From contig NZ_JRKI01000061.1 in the NCBI RefSeq assembly GCF_000935125.1, positions 620,001 to 684,000 on the forward strand: DNA of 64,000 nt, read 5' to 3'. The DNA comes from Streptomyces natalensis ATCC 27448 (GTDB lineage: Bacteria > Actinomycetota > Actinomycetes > Streptomycetales > Streptomycetaceae). Below the pieces are notes generated by a model. The model was not told the origin of the DNA. It worked only from the letters and a program-made list of their open reading frames with translations, and did no database searches. The position numbers and the translations under genes were made by a program. The stretch's first letter is position 1, and each line of letters starts with the position of its first letter. Positions 1-9,501 of this stretch are shown piece by piece.

Positions 1-1215
1 CTGGGCGAGCTCGACGGCGGCACCGACGTCCTGCTGCACGACGGCCGGATCGCCGCCCTGGGCAGGGGCCTTCCCGTACCGCGCGGTGCGCGGGTGGTGG
101 ACGCCGCCGGGCAGCTGGTGCTGCCCGGCGGCGTCGACCTCCACAACCATCTGTGGCAGTCCAGCATCCGCGGCGGCTGCGCCACCCAGGACCTCTACGG
201 CTGGATGGCCGGCTGCGAGCGCATCACCCTGCCCCGGATCGGCCCCCGGGACATGTACCGCTTCGTCCATCTGGCGGCCCTCGACGCCCTGGCGACGGGC
301 GTGACCACCGTCGTCGACTGGGTGCACCCGATCCCGTACGACACCAGCGAGCGCTATGTGCGCGCGCTGGACGACGCCGGGCTGCGGTTCGTCTACGCCG
401 CGGCGCAGGGCCCGGACGCCATCGCCCTCGTGCCGAAGGTCAAGAAGGACCTTCTCGACCCGCTGCCGCTGGCGTCGGCGCAGGTGGCGGTGCGTGCGGG
501 GATGCCGGCGCTGACGGAGCTGCGGCAGTTCCGCGAGGTCGCCCGGGACCTCGGTGTGATGGTCAACGCGCATGTCCTCGAAAACCGCAGGGACCGCAAG
601 GACGAGCCGATCCGCTCGCTGCGCGAGAGCGGCGTCTTCGGGCCGGACCTGCTGATGAACCATGCGGTCCACCTCACCGACGAGGAGATCGCGCTGAGCG
701 GCGAGCACGAGGTGCGGGTCGCGCACTGTCCGCTGAGCAATATGCGCCTGGCGTCCGGCATCATGCCGCTGCCCGCGCTGCACCGGTGCGGTGTACGCGC
801 CGGGCTCGGGCACGACGGCGGCACCAATGACACCTCCGACATGTTCGGTGTGATGAAGGCGGCGGTCGGGCTCCAGCGGGCGCGGCACGAGGACGCCGGG
901 ATCCATCCGACGATCCCGGCCGTGCTGCGGATGGCGACGCTGGGCGGCGCGGAGTGTCTGGGCATGGCCGACCGGATCGGCTCGCTGACGCCCGGCAAAC
1001 GCGCCGATGTGCTGGTCCTGGACCCCGCCACCCTGAACTTCGCCCCGCGTTTCGACTGGACCAGCCAGATCGTGCTCAACGGCCAGCCGCCGAACGTCAG
1101 TTACGTCTTCGTCGACGGGCATCTGCGCAAGGCGGCGGGCGAGCTGGTGGACGTGGACACCGCGCGGGTGGTCCGGGAGGCGGAACGGGCGGCGGCCCAC
1201 GTCCGGGAGGCGTGA
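1..1215 (+). CDS. Amidohydrolase family protein (5' end outside window)
   Basis: The reading frame is open from base 1, so the start lies upstream; about 404 residues are present. This is a metal-dependent hydrolase of the TRZ/ATZ - cytosine deaminase type, which usually deaminates or dechlorinates N-heterocycles. Seen: the metal-binding motif VDLHNH near residue 45, a later NAHVLEN segment, NHAVHLTDEEI, and the HDGGTNDTSDMFG block carrying the late Asp expected in the family. The C-terminal part (GSLTPGKRADVLVLDP) is the usual beta-sandwich return. The last codons run straight into a 21-bp tandem array. The substrate cannot be told from sequence. Confidence 0.85.
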   Translation: MGELDGGTDVLLHDGRIAALGRGLPVPRGARVVDAAGQLVLPGGVDLHNHLWQSSIRGGCATQDLYGWMAGCERITLPRIGPRDMYRFVHLAALDALATGVTTVVDWVHPIPYDTSERYVRALDDAGLRFVYAAAQGPDAIALVPKVKKDLLDPLPLASAQVAVRAGMPALTELRQFREVARDLGVMVNAHVLENRRDRKDEPIRSLRESGVFGPDLLMNHAVHLTDEEIALSGEHEVRVAHCPLSNMRLASGIMPLPALHRCGVRAGLGHDGGTNDTSDMFGVMKAAVGLQRARHEDAGIHPTIPAVLRMATLGGAECLGMADRIGSLTPGKRADVLVLDPATLNFAPRFDWTSQIVLNGQPPNVSYVFVDGHLRKAAGELVDVDTARVVREAERAAAHVREA

Positions 1216-1862
1216 GCCGGGCTCGGGGAGGCGTGAGCCGGCCTCCGGGAGGCGTGAGCCGGGCTCGGGGAGGCGTGAGCCGGGCTCGGGGAGGCGTGAG
1301 CCGGGCTCGGGGAGGCGTGAGCCGGGCTCGGGGAGGCGTGAGCCGGGCTCGGGGAGGCGTGAGCCGGGCTCGGGGAGGCGTGAGCCGGGCTCGGGGAGGC
1401 GTGAGCCGGGCTCGGGGAGGCGTGAGCCGGGCTCGGGGAGGCGTGAGCCGGGCTCGGGGAGGCGTGAGCCGGGCTCGGGGAGGCGTGAGCCGGGCTCGGG
1501 GAGGCGTGAGCCGGGCTCGGGGAGGCGTGAGCCGGGCTCGGGGAGGCGTGAGCCGGGCTCGGGGAGGCGTGAGCCGGGCTCGGGGAGGCGTGAGCCGGGC
1601 TCGGGGAGGCGTGAGCCGGGCTCGGGGAGGCGTGAGCCGGGCTCGGGGAGGCGTGAGCCGGGCTCGGGGAGGCGTGAGCCGGGCTCGGGGAGGCGTGAGC
1701 CGGGCTCGGGGAGGCGTGAGCCGGGCTCGGGGAGGCGTGAGCCGGGCTCGGGGAGGCGTGAGCCGGGCTCGGGGAGGCGTGAGCCGGGCTCGGGGAGGCG
1801 TGAGCCGGGCTCGGGGAGGCGTGAGCCGGGCTCGGGGAGGCGTGGGCCGGGCTCCGGGAGGC
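1212..1862. repeat. 31-copy 21-bp tandem array between convergent genes
   Basis: Thirty-one head-to-tail 21-bp units fill almost all the space between the amidohydrolase stop and the end of the convergent phosphatase gene. The unit begins GTGAGCCGGGCTC and ends GGGGAGGC. It starts inside the amidohydrolase stop codon region, with a half unit at 1201-1211 in the last codons. Unit 2 (1233-1253) and the last unit (1842-1862) are variants; the middle units are identical. Each unit holds the palindrome GAGCC-G-GGCTC. Unit length is a multiple of 3, so one plus-strand frame stays open (repeating SRARGGV) while the gene's own frame meets TGA in each unit. Confidence 0.97.
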
Positions 1863-1880
1863 GTGGGCCGGCCCGCCGCC

Positions 1881-4571
1881 TCAGAACAGGCTCAGCAGCG
1901 CCTCCGTCGGGTCCGCCGGGGCCGAGTCGCCGTCGGGGAGGGGCAGTTCGAACCAGACGGTTTTGCCGCGGGGGGTGCGGCGGCTGCCCCAGCCGGTGCT
2001 CAGGAGGCCGACCAGCTGGAGGCCGCGGCCGCCCTCGTCGGTGTCGCGGGCGCGGCGGCGGCGCGGCTGGGCGAGGTCGGCGTCCCAGACCTCGCAGACC
2101 AGGGTGCGGTCCAGCAGCAGCCGCACCCGGATCTCGCCGTGGCCGTGCCGTAGCGCATTGGTCACCAGCTCGCTGACCAGCAGCTCGGTGGTGTCGACCA
2201 GGTCTTGCAGGCCCCAGTCGGTGAGCTGGTCGCGGGCCAGTTCGCGGGCGCGGGCCACCGAGCGGGCCTCCGGTGCCAGGCTCCAGTCGCCCACCGCGTC
2301 CTTGGGCAGCCCGTGCACCCGGGCCATCAGCAGGGCGATGTCGTCCTCGCCGTGCGAGGTGTCCAGGGCGCTCAGGACGTGGTCGCAGACGTCCTCCAGC
2401 GGGCGGCCGGCGTCCGACAGGGCCCGGCGGAATGCCTGGAGCCCCTCGTCCAGCGGGTGGTGGCGGGATTCGACCAGGCCGTCGGTGTAGAGCGCGAGCA
2501 GCGCGCCGTCCGGCAGCTCGACCTCGATCTCCTCGAACGGTTCGCCGCCGACGCCCAGCGGCATGCCCGGCGGTACGTCGAGCAGCAGGGCGTCCTCGCC
2601 GTCCTCGACGAGGACCGGCGGCAGATGGCCGGCGTTGGCGAAGGTGCAGCGCCGGGTGATCGGGTCGTAGACGGCGTAGACGCAGGTGGCGAGGTAGACC
2701 TCGGACAGGTCGGCGGCGGGGGTCAGGGCGCCGTGCTCGGGCATTCCGGCGGCCGCTCCGGAGCGGCTGCGCGGCGCTCTGGCGCTGGTGCGGCCGTCGC
2801 CGGTGCCGCCGAGCCCGCGGGCGATCTCGTCGAGGGCGGAGAGAACCTCGGCCGGTTCGAGGTCGAGGAGCGCCAGCGTCCTTACGGCGGTGCGCAGTTC
2901 GCCCATGGCGACCGCGGCGCGCAGGCCGCGGCCCATGACGTCGCCGACGACCAGGGCGGTGCGGTGGCCGGGGAGTTCGATGACGTCGAACCAGTCGCCG
3001 CCGACCTCGGTGGCGGTGGTGCCGGGCAGATAGCGGCAGGCGATGTCCAGGCCGGCGGCCTCCGGGTCGCCCGGGGGCAGCAGGCTGCGCTGGAGGATCA
3101 GGGCGCGCTCGTGTTCGCGGCGGTAGAGGCGGGCGTTGTCGATGCAGACCGCGGCGCGTGCGGCCAGTTCGACGGCCAGGGCGGTGTCGCGTTCGCCGAA
3201 GGGTTCGCTGCCCTTCGTACGGGAGAACTGCACCAGTCCGACGACGGTGTCGCGGGCGACCATCGGGACGGCGAGGGTGGAGTGGACCACCGCGCCCAGT
3301 TCGGGGCCGTCGTCGCTCTCGCGGCCGGGGACGATCTGCGCCTGGCCGGTGCGCAGGGCGGCCGCGCAGGGGGAGTTGAAGGGGTAACGGTGGACGGCGC
3401 CGACGGCGACCGGGCCGTCGGGGGAGCCGTCCTCGGGGGTGCGGCGGCCGGCGGTGGCCAGCGGGGCGTCGGAGACCGCGCTGGAGAAGGCGACGCGGCG
3501 CAGTTCGGCGCTGCCGTCGCTCATGCCGGGCGGGGTCTCGTCGCCCGCGAGCAGGCCCTGGTAGAGGTCGACGGAGGCCAGATCGCAGAACTGCGGGACG
3601 GCGACGTCCAGGAGGGTGCGTGCGGTGGTCTCCAGGTCGAGCGAATTGCCTATCCGGGACCCGGCTTCGTTGAGCAGGGCGAGGTTGCGGCGGGCGTTGG
3701 CGGCCTCGCGTTCGGCGCGGCGGCGGCCGGTGACGTCGGCGGCGAGGGCGGCGACGCCGATGGGGCGGCCGCTGGCGCCGTGCAGACGGTAGAGGGAGAC
3801 CGACCAGCGGCGGCGTTCCTCCTCGCCGGGCACCGCGCCGACGAACTGCATTTCGGCGACCGGTTCGCCGGTCTCCAGGACGCGGCGCAGGGCGGCGGTC
3901 ATCCGCTCGGCCTCGGGGCGGGGCAGGAAGTCGTGCGGGGTCAGGCCGCGGTACTTTCCGGCCGGTCCGCCGAAGACGGTGGCGAAGCGTTCGTTGACGC
4001 GCAGCAGCTTCAGGTCCGTACTGAACAGGGTGAAGCCCATGGGAGATTGACCGAAAACGGCCTGCGAGGCGGCGAGGTCGGTCTCGATGCCGCGCATCGC
4101 CCGGACGTCGACGACCAGGCAGACCGCGGCGCGCTCGCCGGCCGCGTTCCGTGACGGCATCAGATAGATCTCGGCGAGTCCGTCGGCGTCGCCGCCCTGA
4201 CTGCGGCGGTAAGGCACCAGGCCGGTCCATTCGCGGCCGTCGAGGATCTCGGACACCTTGCGGCGGCCGCCCTCGTGCAGCTCCGGGGGGACGAACGCCT
4301 CGATGGGGTCCTGGCCCACGGCGTGGCGGGCGGGGATGCCGAGCATGTCGGCGGCGCGTTCGCTCCACTGCTCGATGCGGCCGTCGGGCCCCAGGGAGAA
4401 GGAGGCGACGCGGATGTAGTCGTAGAGGGATCCGGGCCGGCTGCTCTGCCAGACCGGCAGGCGTTGCGCGCCGTGCGCAGGCAGGTGTCCGCCTGGATCG
4501 CCCGGACCGTCCACCTCGCCCCGGCTCTCGGTCTGCGCGGCCTTCGCCCCACCACGTGACATCTCGCTCAC
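1881..4571 (-). CDS. PAS/GAF/SpoIIE phosphatase with C-terminal HATPase_c domain
   Basis: An 896-aa cytosolic multidomain regulator of the RsbU/SpoIIE type, expected to dephosphorylate an anti-anti-sigma factor. Order seen: a PAS-like region at about 50-150 (VASFSLGPDGRIEQWSERA), a second PAS at about 165-285, a GAF domain at about 300-490, a PP2C/SpoIIE catalytic domain at about 520-735 (VGGDWFDVIEL, VVGDVMGRG, LYTDGLVESR, GEDDIALLMAR) and a HATPase_c domain at about 765-880 with the N-box LVSELVTNALRHG and a DEGGRGLQLV G-box. It therefore carries both phosphatase and anti-sigma-kinase-like modules. A stand-alone HATPase gene follows upstream on the same strand. Ligands are unknown. Confidence 0.9.
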   Translation of the reverse strand: MSEMSRGGAKAAQTESRGEVDGPGDPGGHLPAHGAQRLPVWQSSRPGSLYDYIRVASFSLGPDGRIEQWSERAADMLGIPARHAVGQDPIEAFVPPELHEGGRRKVSEILDGREWTGLVPYRRSQGGDADGLAEIYLMPSRNAAGERAAVCLVVDVRAMRGIETDLAASQAVFGQSPMGFTLFSTDLKLLRVNERFATVFGGPAGKYRGLTPHDFLPRPEAERMTAALRRVLETGEPVAEMQFVGAVPGEEERRRWSVSLYRLHGASGRPIGVAALAADVTGRRRAEREAANARRNLALLNEAGSRIGNSLDLETTARTLLDVAVPQFCDLASVDLYQGLLAGDETPPGMSDGSAELRRVAFSSAVSDAPLATAGRRTPEDGSPDGPVAVGAVHRYPFNSPCAAALRTGQAQIVPGRESDDGPELGAVVHSTLAVPMVARDTVVGLVQFSRTKGSEPFGERDTALAVELAARAAVCIDNARLYRREHERALILQRSLLPPGDPEAAGLDIACRYLPGTTATEVGGDWFDVIELPGHRTALVVGDVMGRGLRAAVAMGELRTAVRTLALLDLEPAEVLSALDEIARGLGGTGDGRTSARAPRSRSGAAAGMPEHGALTPAADLSEVYLATCVYAVYDPITRRCTFANAGHLPPVLVEDGEDALLLDVPPGMPLGVGGEPFEEIEVELPDGALLALYTDGLVESRHHPLDEGLQAFRRALSDAGRPLEDVCDHVLSALDTSHGEDDIALLMARVHGLPKDAVGDWSLAPEARSVARARELARDQLTDWGLQDLVDTTELLVSELVTNALRHGHGEIRVRLLLDRTLVCEVWDADLAQPRRRRARDTDEGGRGLQLVGLLSTGWGSRRTPRGKTVWFELPLPDGDSAPADPTEALLSLF

Positions 4572-4733
4572 GAGCCCCGTCCCCTCCAGCTCATCGTGCC
4601 CGGACCGGACCAGGCCGAGTATCCAGCACCTCGGCTATCCGGAACACGGTCTTCACGATCACAGCACAGTCTCGATCGCAGGCCATCCACAGAATGTCGA
4701 TGAAATGGCAACGATCAGGACTCCACATGTCTC

Positions 4734-5186
4734 CTAACCAGCCACCGACAGCTCGAACCACACTGTCTTGCCAGTCTTTCCCCGCCGGGTGCCCCAGCGC
4801 TTGGAACTGCACGCGACCAGCTGCAGTCCGCGGCCGCCTTCGTCGTCGGGGGTGGCGGTGCGTTCCCGTGGGGGGTCGGGCAGCGGGTCGGAGACCTCGA
4901 CGAGGAGCGCGCCGGAGCTGAGCAGCACCATGCGGACGCCGATGGGGCCGGTGGCATGGCGCAGGGAGTTGGTGACCAGTTCGCTGACGAGGAGGACGGC
5001 CACGTCCACGGCGCCGTTCAGGCCCCAGTCGTCGAGGGTTTCGCGGACCTTGGTGCGGGCGGTGCGTACCGCTCCCGGGTCGGCGGGGAAGCTCCATTCG
5101 GCGATCGGTGAACCGGAGGCCATGGTGCGCCGGCGGGCGTGCGGGGAGGACGGCTCGGGGGCCCCTGCCGCTGCGCTGTCGCTCAC
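4734..5186 (-). CDS. ATP-binding anti-sigma-factor-like protein (HATPase_c, RsbW type)
   Basis: A 150-aa single-domain HATPase_c protein of the Streptomyces anti-sigma kinase type. The N-box is LLVSELVTNSLRHA and the G-box DEGGRGLQLVACSS; it ends with GKTGKTVWFELSV, almost the same ending as the neighbouring large phosphatase. The GTG at 5186 is preferred because GGGAAG sits 8 bases upstream; an ATG at 5261 in the same frame would add 25 unconserved residues. It probably binds a sigma or anti-anti-sigma partner, but no sigma gene lies next to it. Confidence 0.8.
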   Translation of the reverse strand: MSDSAAAGAPEPSSPHARRRTMASGSPIAEWSFPADPGAVRTARTKVRETLDDWGLNGAVDVAVLLVSELVTNSLRHATGPIGVRMVLLSSGALLVEVSDPLPDPPRERTATPDDEGGRGLQLVACSSKRWGTRRGKTGKTVWFELSVAG

Positions 5187-5566
5187 GCCGATCACTTCCC
5201 ACGCCGATGGGCCCCCGTCGACGGGCCGGCTCGGTACGGCTGCTGAGTGCGCGCCTGGCACATTCGCCTGCTCTGCCGGGGTTAATCAGGACATACCCGG
5301 TATCGGGACCTAAGTATCGCCTTCAACCGTGCACTGTGGCACAAATGGCGCATCTTCGCGCGGCGAGCGGACCGGCGGGTTCCGGTGGGTATCGTCGCGC
5401 GCTCCACCCCCCGCCGGTACGCTGCCGCGGCCGCACGCCGGGTTTGCGGTCGCGCACGCCGAGCGGGGCGGCGCGTGCAGCAGAACGGCGCGTCCAGCGG
5501 CAGGGCGGCACGCCGCGCCACGGGACGCCGCGGGCGGCCAGGGGCACGGCCGCGGCCCCGGCGCCG
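5187..5566. other. Upstream region of the HATPase gene, no gene seen
   Basis: About 380 bases between the HATPase start and the NUDIX stop, both on the minus strand. It holds a short AT-richer patch near 5280-5325 with the inverted repeat CCCG-GTAT-CGGG. That could be promoter or operator DNA for the HATPase gene. No convincing coding frame was found. Confidence 0.4.
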
Positions 5567-5992
5567 TTACGACAGCGCGCCGCGCTGCTGTACGGGCACC
5601 GCGGACAGCCGGCGCATCGCCTCGGCGACGGCCGGGCGGTCCTGGTCGAGCCAGTCGACCTGCTGCTCCTCGCCGGGCAGCAGCCAGCGCAGCTCGTCAT
5701 GATCCTGGAGCGGGCGCGGTCGGCCGGAGAGCAGCCGGGCCGTCCACACCCGGAGCACGAAGCCGGGCCGCAGCACCCACTCGCCGGGGATCCGGTCCTG
5801 CGCCACCGCCTCGACACCCAGCTCCTCGCGCAGCTCACGCACCAGCGCCTGCTCGGGCGTCTCGCCGTCCTCCACCTTGCCGCCGGGCAGCTCCCAGCGG
5901 CCCGCCAGGGCGGGCGGTGCGCTGCGCCGCGCGGCCAGCAGCCGCCCGCGGTCGCACACCGCTGCACCCACCACTACGCGCACGGTCGTCAT
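5567..5992 (-). CDS. NUDIX hydrolase (MutT-like)
   Basis: A 141-aa pyrophosphohydrolase of the MutT group, expected to cleave nucleoside diphosphates linked to another group, for example oxidised dNTPs. The whole Nudix box is present: GKVEDGETPEQALV followed by RELREELGV (G-X5-E-X7-REUXEEXGU). The start ATG at 5992 gives MTTVRVVVGAAV, the usual first strand; a longer frame upstream is arginine-rich and looks non-coding. It lies 50 bases after the stop of a small SPOR-like gene on the same strand, so the two may be co-transcribed. Confidence 0.9.
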   Translation of the reverse strand: MTTVRVVVGAAVCDRGRLLAARRSAPPALAGRWELPGGKVEDGETPEQALVRELREELGVEAVAQDRIPGEWVLRPGFVLRVWTARLLSGRPRPLQDHDELRWLLPGEEQQVDWLDQDRPAVAEAMRRLSAVPVQQRGALS

Positions 5993-6042
5993 GCGCCGCA
6001 GCCTACGTCCCCCGTCGCCGTCCCGCCCCTGCTCCCGTCCCC

Positions 6043-6222
6043 TCAGGTGGTCGCCCGGCCCACCCGCTCGACCACGTAGAGCTGGCGGCGCCCCCTGGTG
6101 TCCAGCCGGTCGGCGACCCGCTCGGCCTCCGCCCGGGTGGCATAACGGCCGACGCGATAGCGGTTGCCGCCTTCGTCCTGGCGGATGACGAGCCAGGGCA
6201 GCACGGCCCCAGTGTCGTTCAT
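6043..6222 (-). CDS. Small SPOR-like conserved protein
   Basis: A 59-aa protein starting MNDTGAVLPWLVIRQDEGG and carrying GNRYRVGRYATRAEAERVAD. That pattern (aromatic strand, then RYATRAEAE helix, then a final strand) resembles half of a SPOR domain. I recall small conserved Streptomyces proteins of this kind, usually annotated only as SPOR-domain or hypothetical. No signal peptide or membrane segment is seen, so peptidoglycan binding is doubtful. It is followed 50 bases later by the NUDIX gene. Confidence 0.75.
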   Translation of the reverse strand: MNDTGAVLPWLVIRQDEGGNRYRVGRYATRAEAERVADRLDTRGRRQLYVVERVGRATT

Positions 6223-6446
6223 TGCGCCCCTCCGTCCGCCGCACGCTGCGCCGTCATGCGCCCCTCCTGTGCTGATGCCGAAATCGCAATCCGCATATGC
6301 CCGAGCGTACGCCCGACCTTTACGCACCGCATTCGAATTGGCACAAAGAGATACCGAACCGGCCACCCGCGGGCCCCCGGGGACCGGGAGCGGCCCGCAA
6401 GTGGCCGGTGAGAGACGGGAGCCGTACGCGACGTACGGGGACGGAA

Positions 6447-8135
6447 TCAGGCGCCCACGGGGGCCTTGTCCTTGTCGCCCTCCGCCGCGGCCTCGGCGGC
6501 CTCGGCGGCGAGCTCCGCCTCGGTCGCGACCAGCGTCGGGTTGCGCCAGGCGCTGCGCACACCCCAGTAGTAGAAGGCCAGGCCCAGCGCCGCGACCAGG
6601 GCGAGGTCCACACCCTCGGGGATGTAGCCCTTGCCGCCGAACTCCTTGCCGCCGAAGAACGACACGGTGGCCATGACCAGCAGATACGCCACCATCCAGG
6701 CGCCGGCCTTCAGGTGCGGGGCCAGCTCGGCCCACGGCTTGCGGCCCTGGGTGAGCGGCTTGCCGATCTCGTACCAGGCCCACACCGGCAGACCCACGGC
6801 CATGATCAGGATGACCTTGCCGGTCAGCGGCCAACGGCCCCAGTAGAGCACCAGCGAGCCGAAGATCATCGCGATCGGCGCGATGACCGGCATCGCCCGC
6901 AGCTTGACCGGGCGCACCAGATCCGGCGAGATCCGGCGCAGCGCCATCACGGCCACGGGGCCGGTGATGTACGAGATGACCGTGGCGATGGAGACGATCT
7001 CGGCCAGCGAGCCCCAGCCGCGGAAGACCGCGAGGAAGAGGAAGGCGATCACGAGGTTGAGCAGCAGCGCCGGGCGCGGCACACCGGTCTTCTTGTCCAC
7101 CTTGCCGAAGACGCCGGGCAGATGGCCGTTCTCCTGCACGCCCTGGATCATGCGCGAGGTGGTGGCGGCGTAGATCATGCCCGTACCGGACGGCGAGATG
7201 AAGGCGTCCGCGTACAGCAGCAGCGCCAGCCAGTTCAGGCCCCAGGTGACGGCGAGGTCGGCCAGCGGGGAGTTGTAGTTGAGGGCGGACCAGCCGTCGG
7301 CGCCGAGCTTGTCGCCGGGCACCGCCATCAGGAACGCCACCTGGAGGGCGACGTAGATCACCAGCGCGATGATGATCGAGGAGATGACGGCCTTGGGCAG
7401 CGACTTGCCCGGGTTGCGGGCCTCACCGGCGAGGTTCAGCGGGGACTGGAAGCCGTTGTAGGCCCAGACGATGCCGGAGACGGCGACGGCGGTGAAGACC
7501 GAGCTCCAGCCGTTGGGGGTGAAGCCGCCCTGCCGCGCCATGTTGTGCGTGTCGAAGTGCGCGTACATCAGGGCGCTGGCGGTCAGCACCGGCACGACGA
7601 CCTTGAAGACCGTGATCGCGGTGTTCGTCTTCGCGAACAGCGAGATCGCGAACCAGTTCATGAAGAAGTAGAAGATCAGCAGGACGCTGGCGAGCCCGAC
7701 GCCGGTGCCGGTCAGCTCCTTGCCGTCGTAGAGCGCGTGCGCCCAGTCGTACTTCCACGAGCTCATGTACTGGACGGAGGCGGTCGCCTCGCCCGGAATG
7801 ACCGAGACGATGGCGATCCAGTTGGCCCAGGCCGCCAGATAGCCGGCGAGCGAACCGTGCGAGTACTGGCCGTAGCGGACCATGCCGCCCGCCTTCGGGA
7901 ACATCGCGCCGAGCTCGGAGTAGGTGAGCGCGATCGTGAGCGCCACGAGCGCTCCGATGACCCAGGCCAGGATCGCGGCCGGTCCGGCGATGGCGGCGGC
8001 CCGCTGGGCTCCGAAGAGCCAGCCCGAACCGATGATGGACCCGAGACCAGTGGCGGTCAGGGCAATGGTCCCGAGGGACCGACGGTAGTTCGAGCGCGAG
8101 CCCTGCTCCGCGCTCGGTGTCTTCGTCGTGGTCAC
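6447..8135 (-). CDS. APC-family amino acid permease (aspartate/proton symporter-like)
   Basis: A 562-aa polytopic membrane protein with about 12 hydrophobic segments. The first carries TATGLGSIIGSGWLFG, the typical APC helix-1 break for substrate binding, and LTYSELGAMFPKAGG follows. Overall it looks like the YveA/AspT group of amino acid:proton symporters. The GTG start at 8135 is chosen because GGAG lies 8 bases upstream and the following TTTKTPSAEQ leads directly into the conserved region. The C-terminal tail (about 25 residues) is Ala/Glu-rich and probably cytosolic. A GntR regulator gene lies upstream on the same strand. Substrate is inferred only. Confidence 0.85.
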   Translation of the reverse strand: MTTTKTPSAEQGSRSNYRRSLGTIALTATGLGSIIGSGWLFGAQRAAAIAGPAAILAWVIGALVALTIALTYSELGAMFPKAGGMVRYGQYSHGSLAGYLAAWANWIAIVSVIPGEATASVQYMSSWKYDWAHALYDGKELTGTGVGLASVLLIFYFFMNWFAISLFAKTNTAITVFKVVVPVLTASALMYAHFDTHNMARQGGFTPNGWSSVFTAVAVSGIVWAYNGFQSPLNLAGEARNPGKSLPKAVISSIIIALVIYVALQVAFLMAVPGDKLGADGWSALNYNSPLADLAVTWGLNWLALLLYADAFISPSGTGMIYAATTSRMIQGVQENGHLPGVFGKVDKKTGVPRPALLLNLVIAFLFLAVFRGWGSLAEIVSIATVISYITGPVAVMALRRISPDLVRPVKLRAMPVIAPIAMIFGSLVLYWGRWPLTGKVILIMAVGLPVWAWYEIGKPLTQGRKPWAELAPHLKAGAWMVAYLLVMATVSFFGGKEFGGKGYIPEGVDLALVAALGLAFYYWGVRSAWRNPTLVATEAELAAEAAEAAAEGDKDKAPVGA

Positions 8136-8419
8136 GTGCTGGTCTCCTGGTCTTCCCCCGTGCCGTGCACAAACTTCGCCATCGTAAGAGCGAATTCGAA
8201 GATCGGGTTCCCGAAGGCAGTAAAAAGACGCGCTGAGTTGAGGCGGTGTGAGGTTTCCAACACCGATATACGGACCCCAGGTGCGGAGAAATCCGGGCAT
8301 ACCGGATGACCGGTTGAGGTATTGCGGACCGCGGGGCGGCGTTCGGGATTCGTTGTCCGGGCGTACGGGAGGCGCCAGGGAGGCCCGGGAAAGCGTCAGG
8401 GAGGCGCCAGGAAGGCCCG

Positions 8420-9172
8420 CTAGCGCACCGGCAGGTGATAGGTGACCCGGTGGCGGTCCGCGAGGGTGACCACATCGGCCGTTTCGACCGGGCGGCCGCC
8501 GGCGAAGTACGTACGGGAGATGACCAGAACGGCATGCCCGGGCACCCCGCCCAGCGCCATGGCCTCCTCCGCCAGCCCCGGCCGCGCCCCGACCTCCTCG
8601 ATGACGTTGTCCACCACGACGTCGATGGCCGCCATCCGCTCGACCACCCCGCGCCCGGCCAGCGGCCCCTCCTCCGGCAGCATCACGGGGGTGCGCCCGG
8701 TCACTTCCAGCGGCTCCCAGGAGGTGGAGAGCATCGACGGCTCCCCCTCGGCCCGGAAGAGATAGCGGGTCCGCATCACCCTGCCGCCCGCCGGGATCCG
8801 CAGCCGCGCCGCGACCGCCGTACCGGCGCCCTCCTGGCGACTGCTGGACTCCCAGGTCCCCTTCACCCGTTCATCGGTCTGCTCCTGACGGAAGGGCGAG
8901 GTGCACGAGCCCGTCTGAAAACCTGCGCGGGCGATACGGCGCGGCACGGGCTGCTCGCGTACGTATGTGCCCGATCCCGAGCGGCCCTCGACCAGCCCCT
9001 CGGCCATCAGGACCTTGCGCGCCTCCAGGGCGACGGTGTCCGAGACGCCGTACTCCTCGCGGATACGGGCCTGGGAGGGGAGGCGGGTGTGCGGCGGCAG
9101 CAACCCGTTGACGATCTTCTGGCGCAGGTCGCCTGCGACGCGGAGGTACGCGGGCTGCTCACCGAAAGGCAC
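8420..9172 (-). CDS. GntR-family regulator (HutC/UTRA type)
   Basis: A 250-aa transcription factor. The winged HTH is at about 8-75 (LPSQARIREEYGVSDT, then ARKVLMAEGLVEGRSGSGTYV), followed by a UTRA ligand-binding domain ending RHRVTYHLPVR. HutC-type members sense small metabolites and usually repress neighbouring catabolic or transport genes. Here the downstream permease (start 8135) and the divergent deacetylase gene are the natural candidates. No operator was identified with confidence. Confidence 0.88.
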   Translation of the reverse strand: MPFGEQPAYLRVAGDLRQKIVNGLLPPHTRLPSQARIREEYGVSDTVALEARKVLMAEGLVEGRSGSGTYVREQPVPRRIARAGFQTGSCTSPFRQEQTDERVKGTWESSSRQEGAGTAVAARLRIPAGGRVMRTRYLFRAEGEPSMLSTSWEPLEVTGRTPVMLPEEGPLAGRGVVERMAAIDVVVDNVIEEVGARPGLAEEAMALGGVPGHAVLVISRTYFAGGRPVETADVVTLADRHRVTYHLPVR

Positions 9173-9501
9173 GTGCCCCTCCCAACAGCTTGACAGTCAG
9201 CAACAGCGTGGCAACCGCGTGTTCATCATCGCAACCCAGGGCCAAAGCATGGCGTAAAGCGATGCATTGCAGCTCAACCGGCTTGCGATGCGCCCCGCCA
9301 TCGGCCCATCGTGCAGCACACGCCCCTCCCATCCCGTGAACCACGCGCATCCCCGGCACCGCACTCCCCAAATGCACGCCCACGCGCCCCCGGACATGAC
9401 ACGATCACCTCACGGCCCGGCCGCCTCACAGGTTGATCGCACGCTTTGATCGCACGCTTTTGACCGCACGCTCCGAAGAAATCCGAGGAAAGGGATCCGC
9501 G
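9173..9501. other. Divergent spacer between GntR and PIG-L genes
   Basis: About 330 bases separating divergent genes, with the promoters of both expected here. Just before the deacetylase start there is a doubled phrase (GATCGCACGCTTT, seen at about 9437 and 9450), a short direct repeat that could be an operator. No coding frame is convincing. Confidence 0.35.

Noticed and set aside
1212..1862. CRISPR array
   Set aside because: Units are contiguous and identical, with no unique spacers and no cas genes.
954..2153. A 399-aa plus-strand open frame with repeated SRARGGV
   Set aside because: It overlaps the amidohydrolase in another frame and is open only because the 21-bp repeat lacks stops in that frame.
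2205..4154. A 649-aa plus-strand frame
   Set aside because: Antisense shadow of the SpoIIE/HATPase gene; Gly/Ala/Asp-rich with no family features, typical of GC-rich DNA.
6447..8135. Start at 8300 giving a 617-aa permease
   Set aside because: The extra 55 residues are unconserved and the GTG at 8135 has a good ribosome site.
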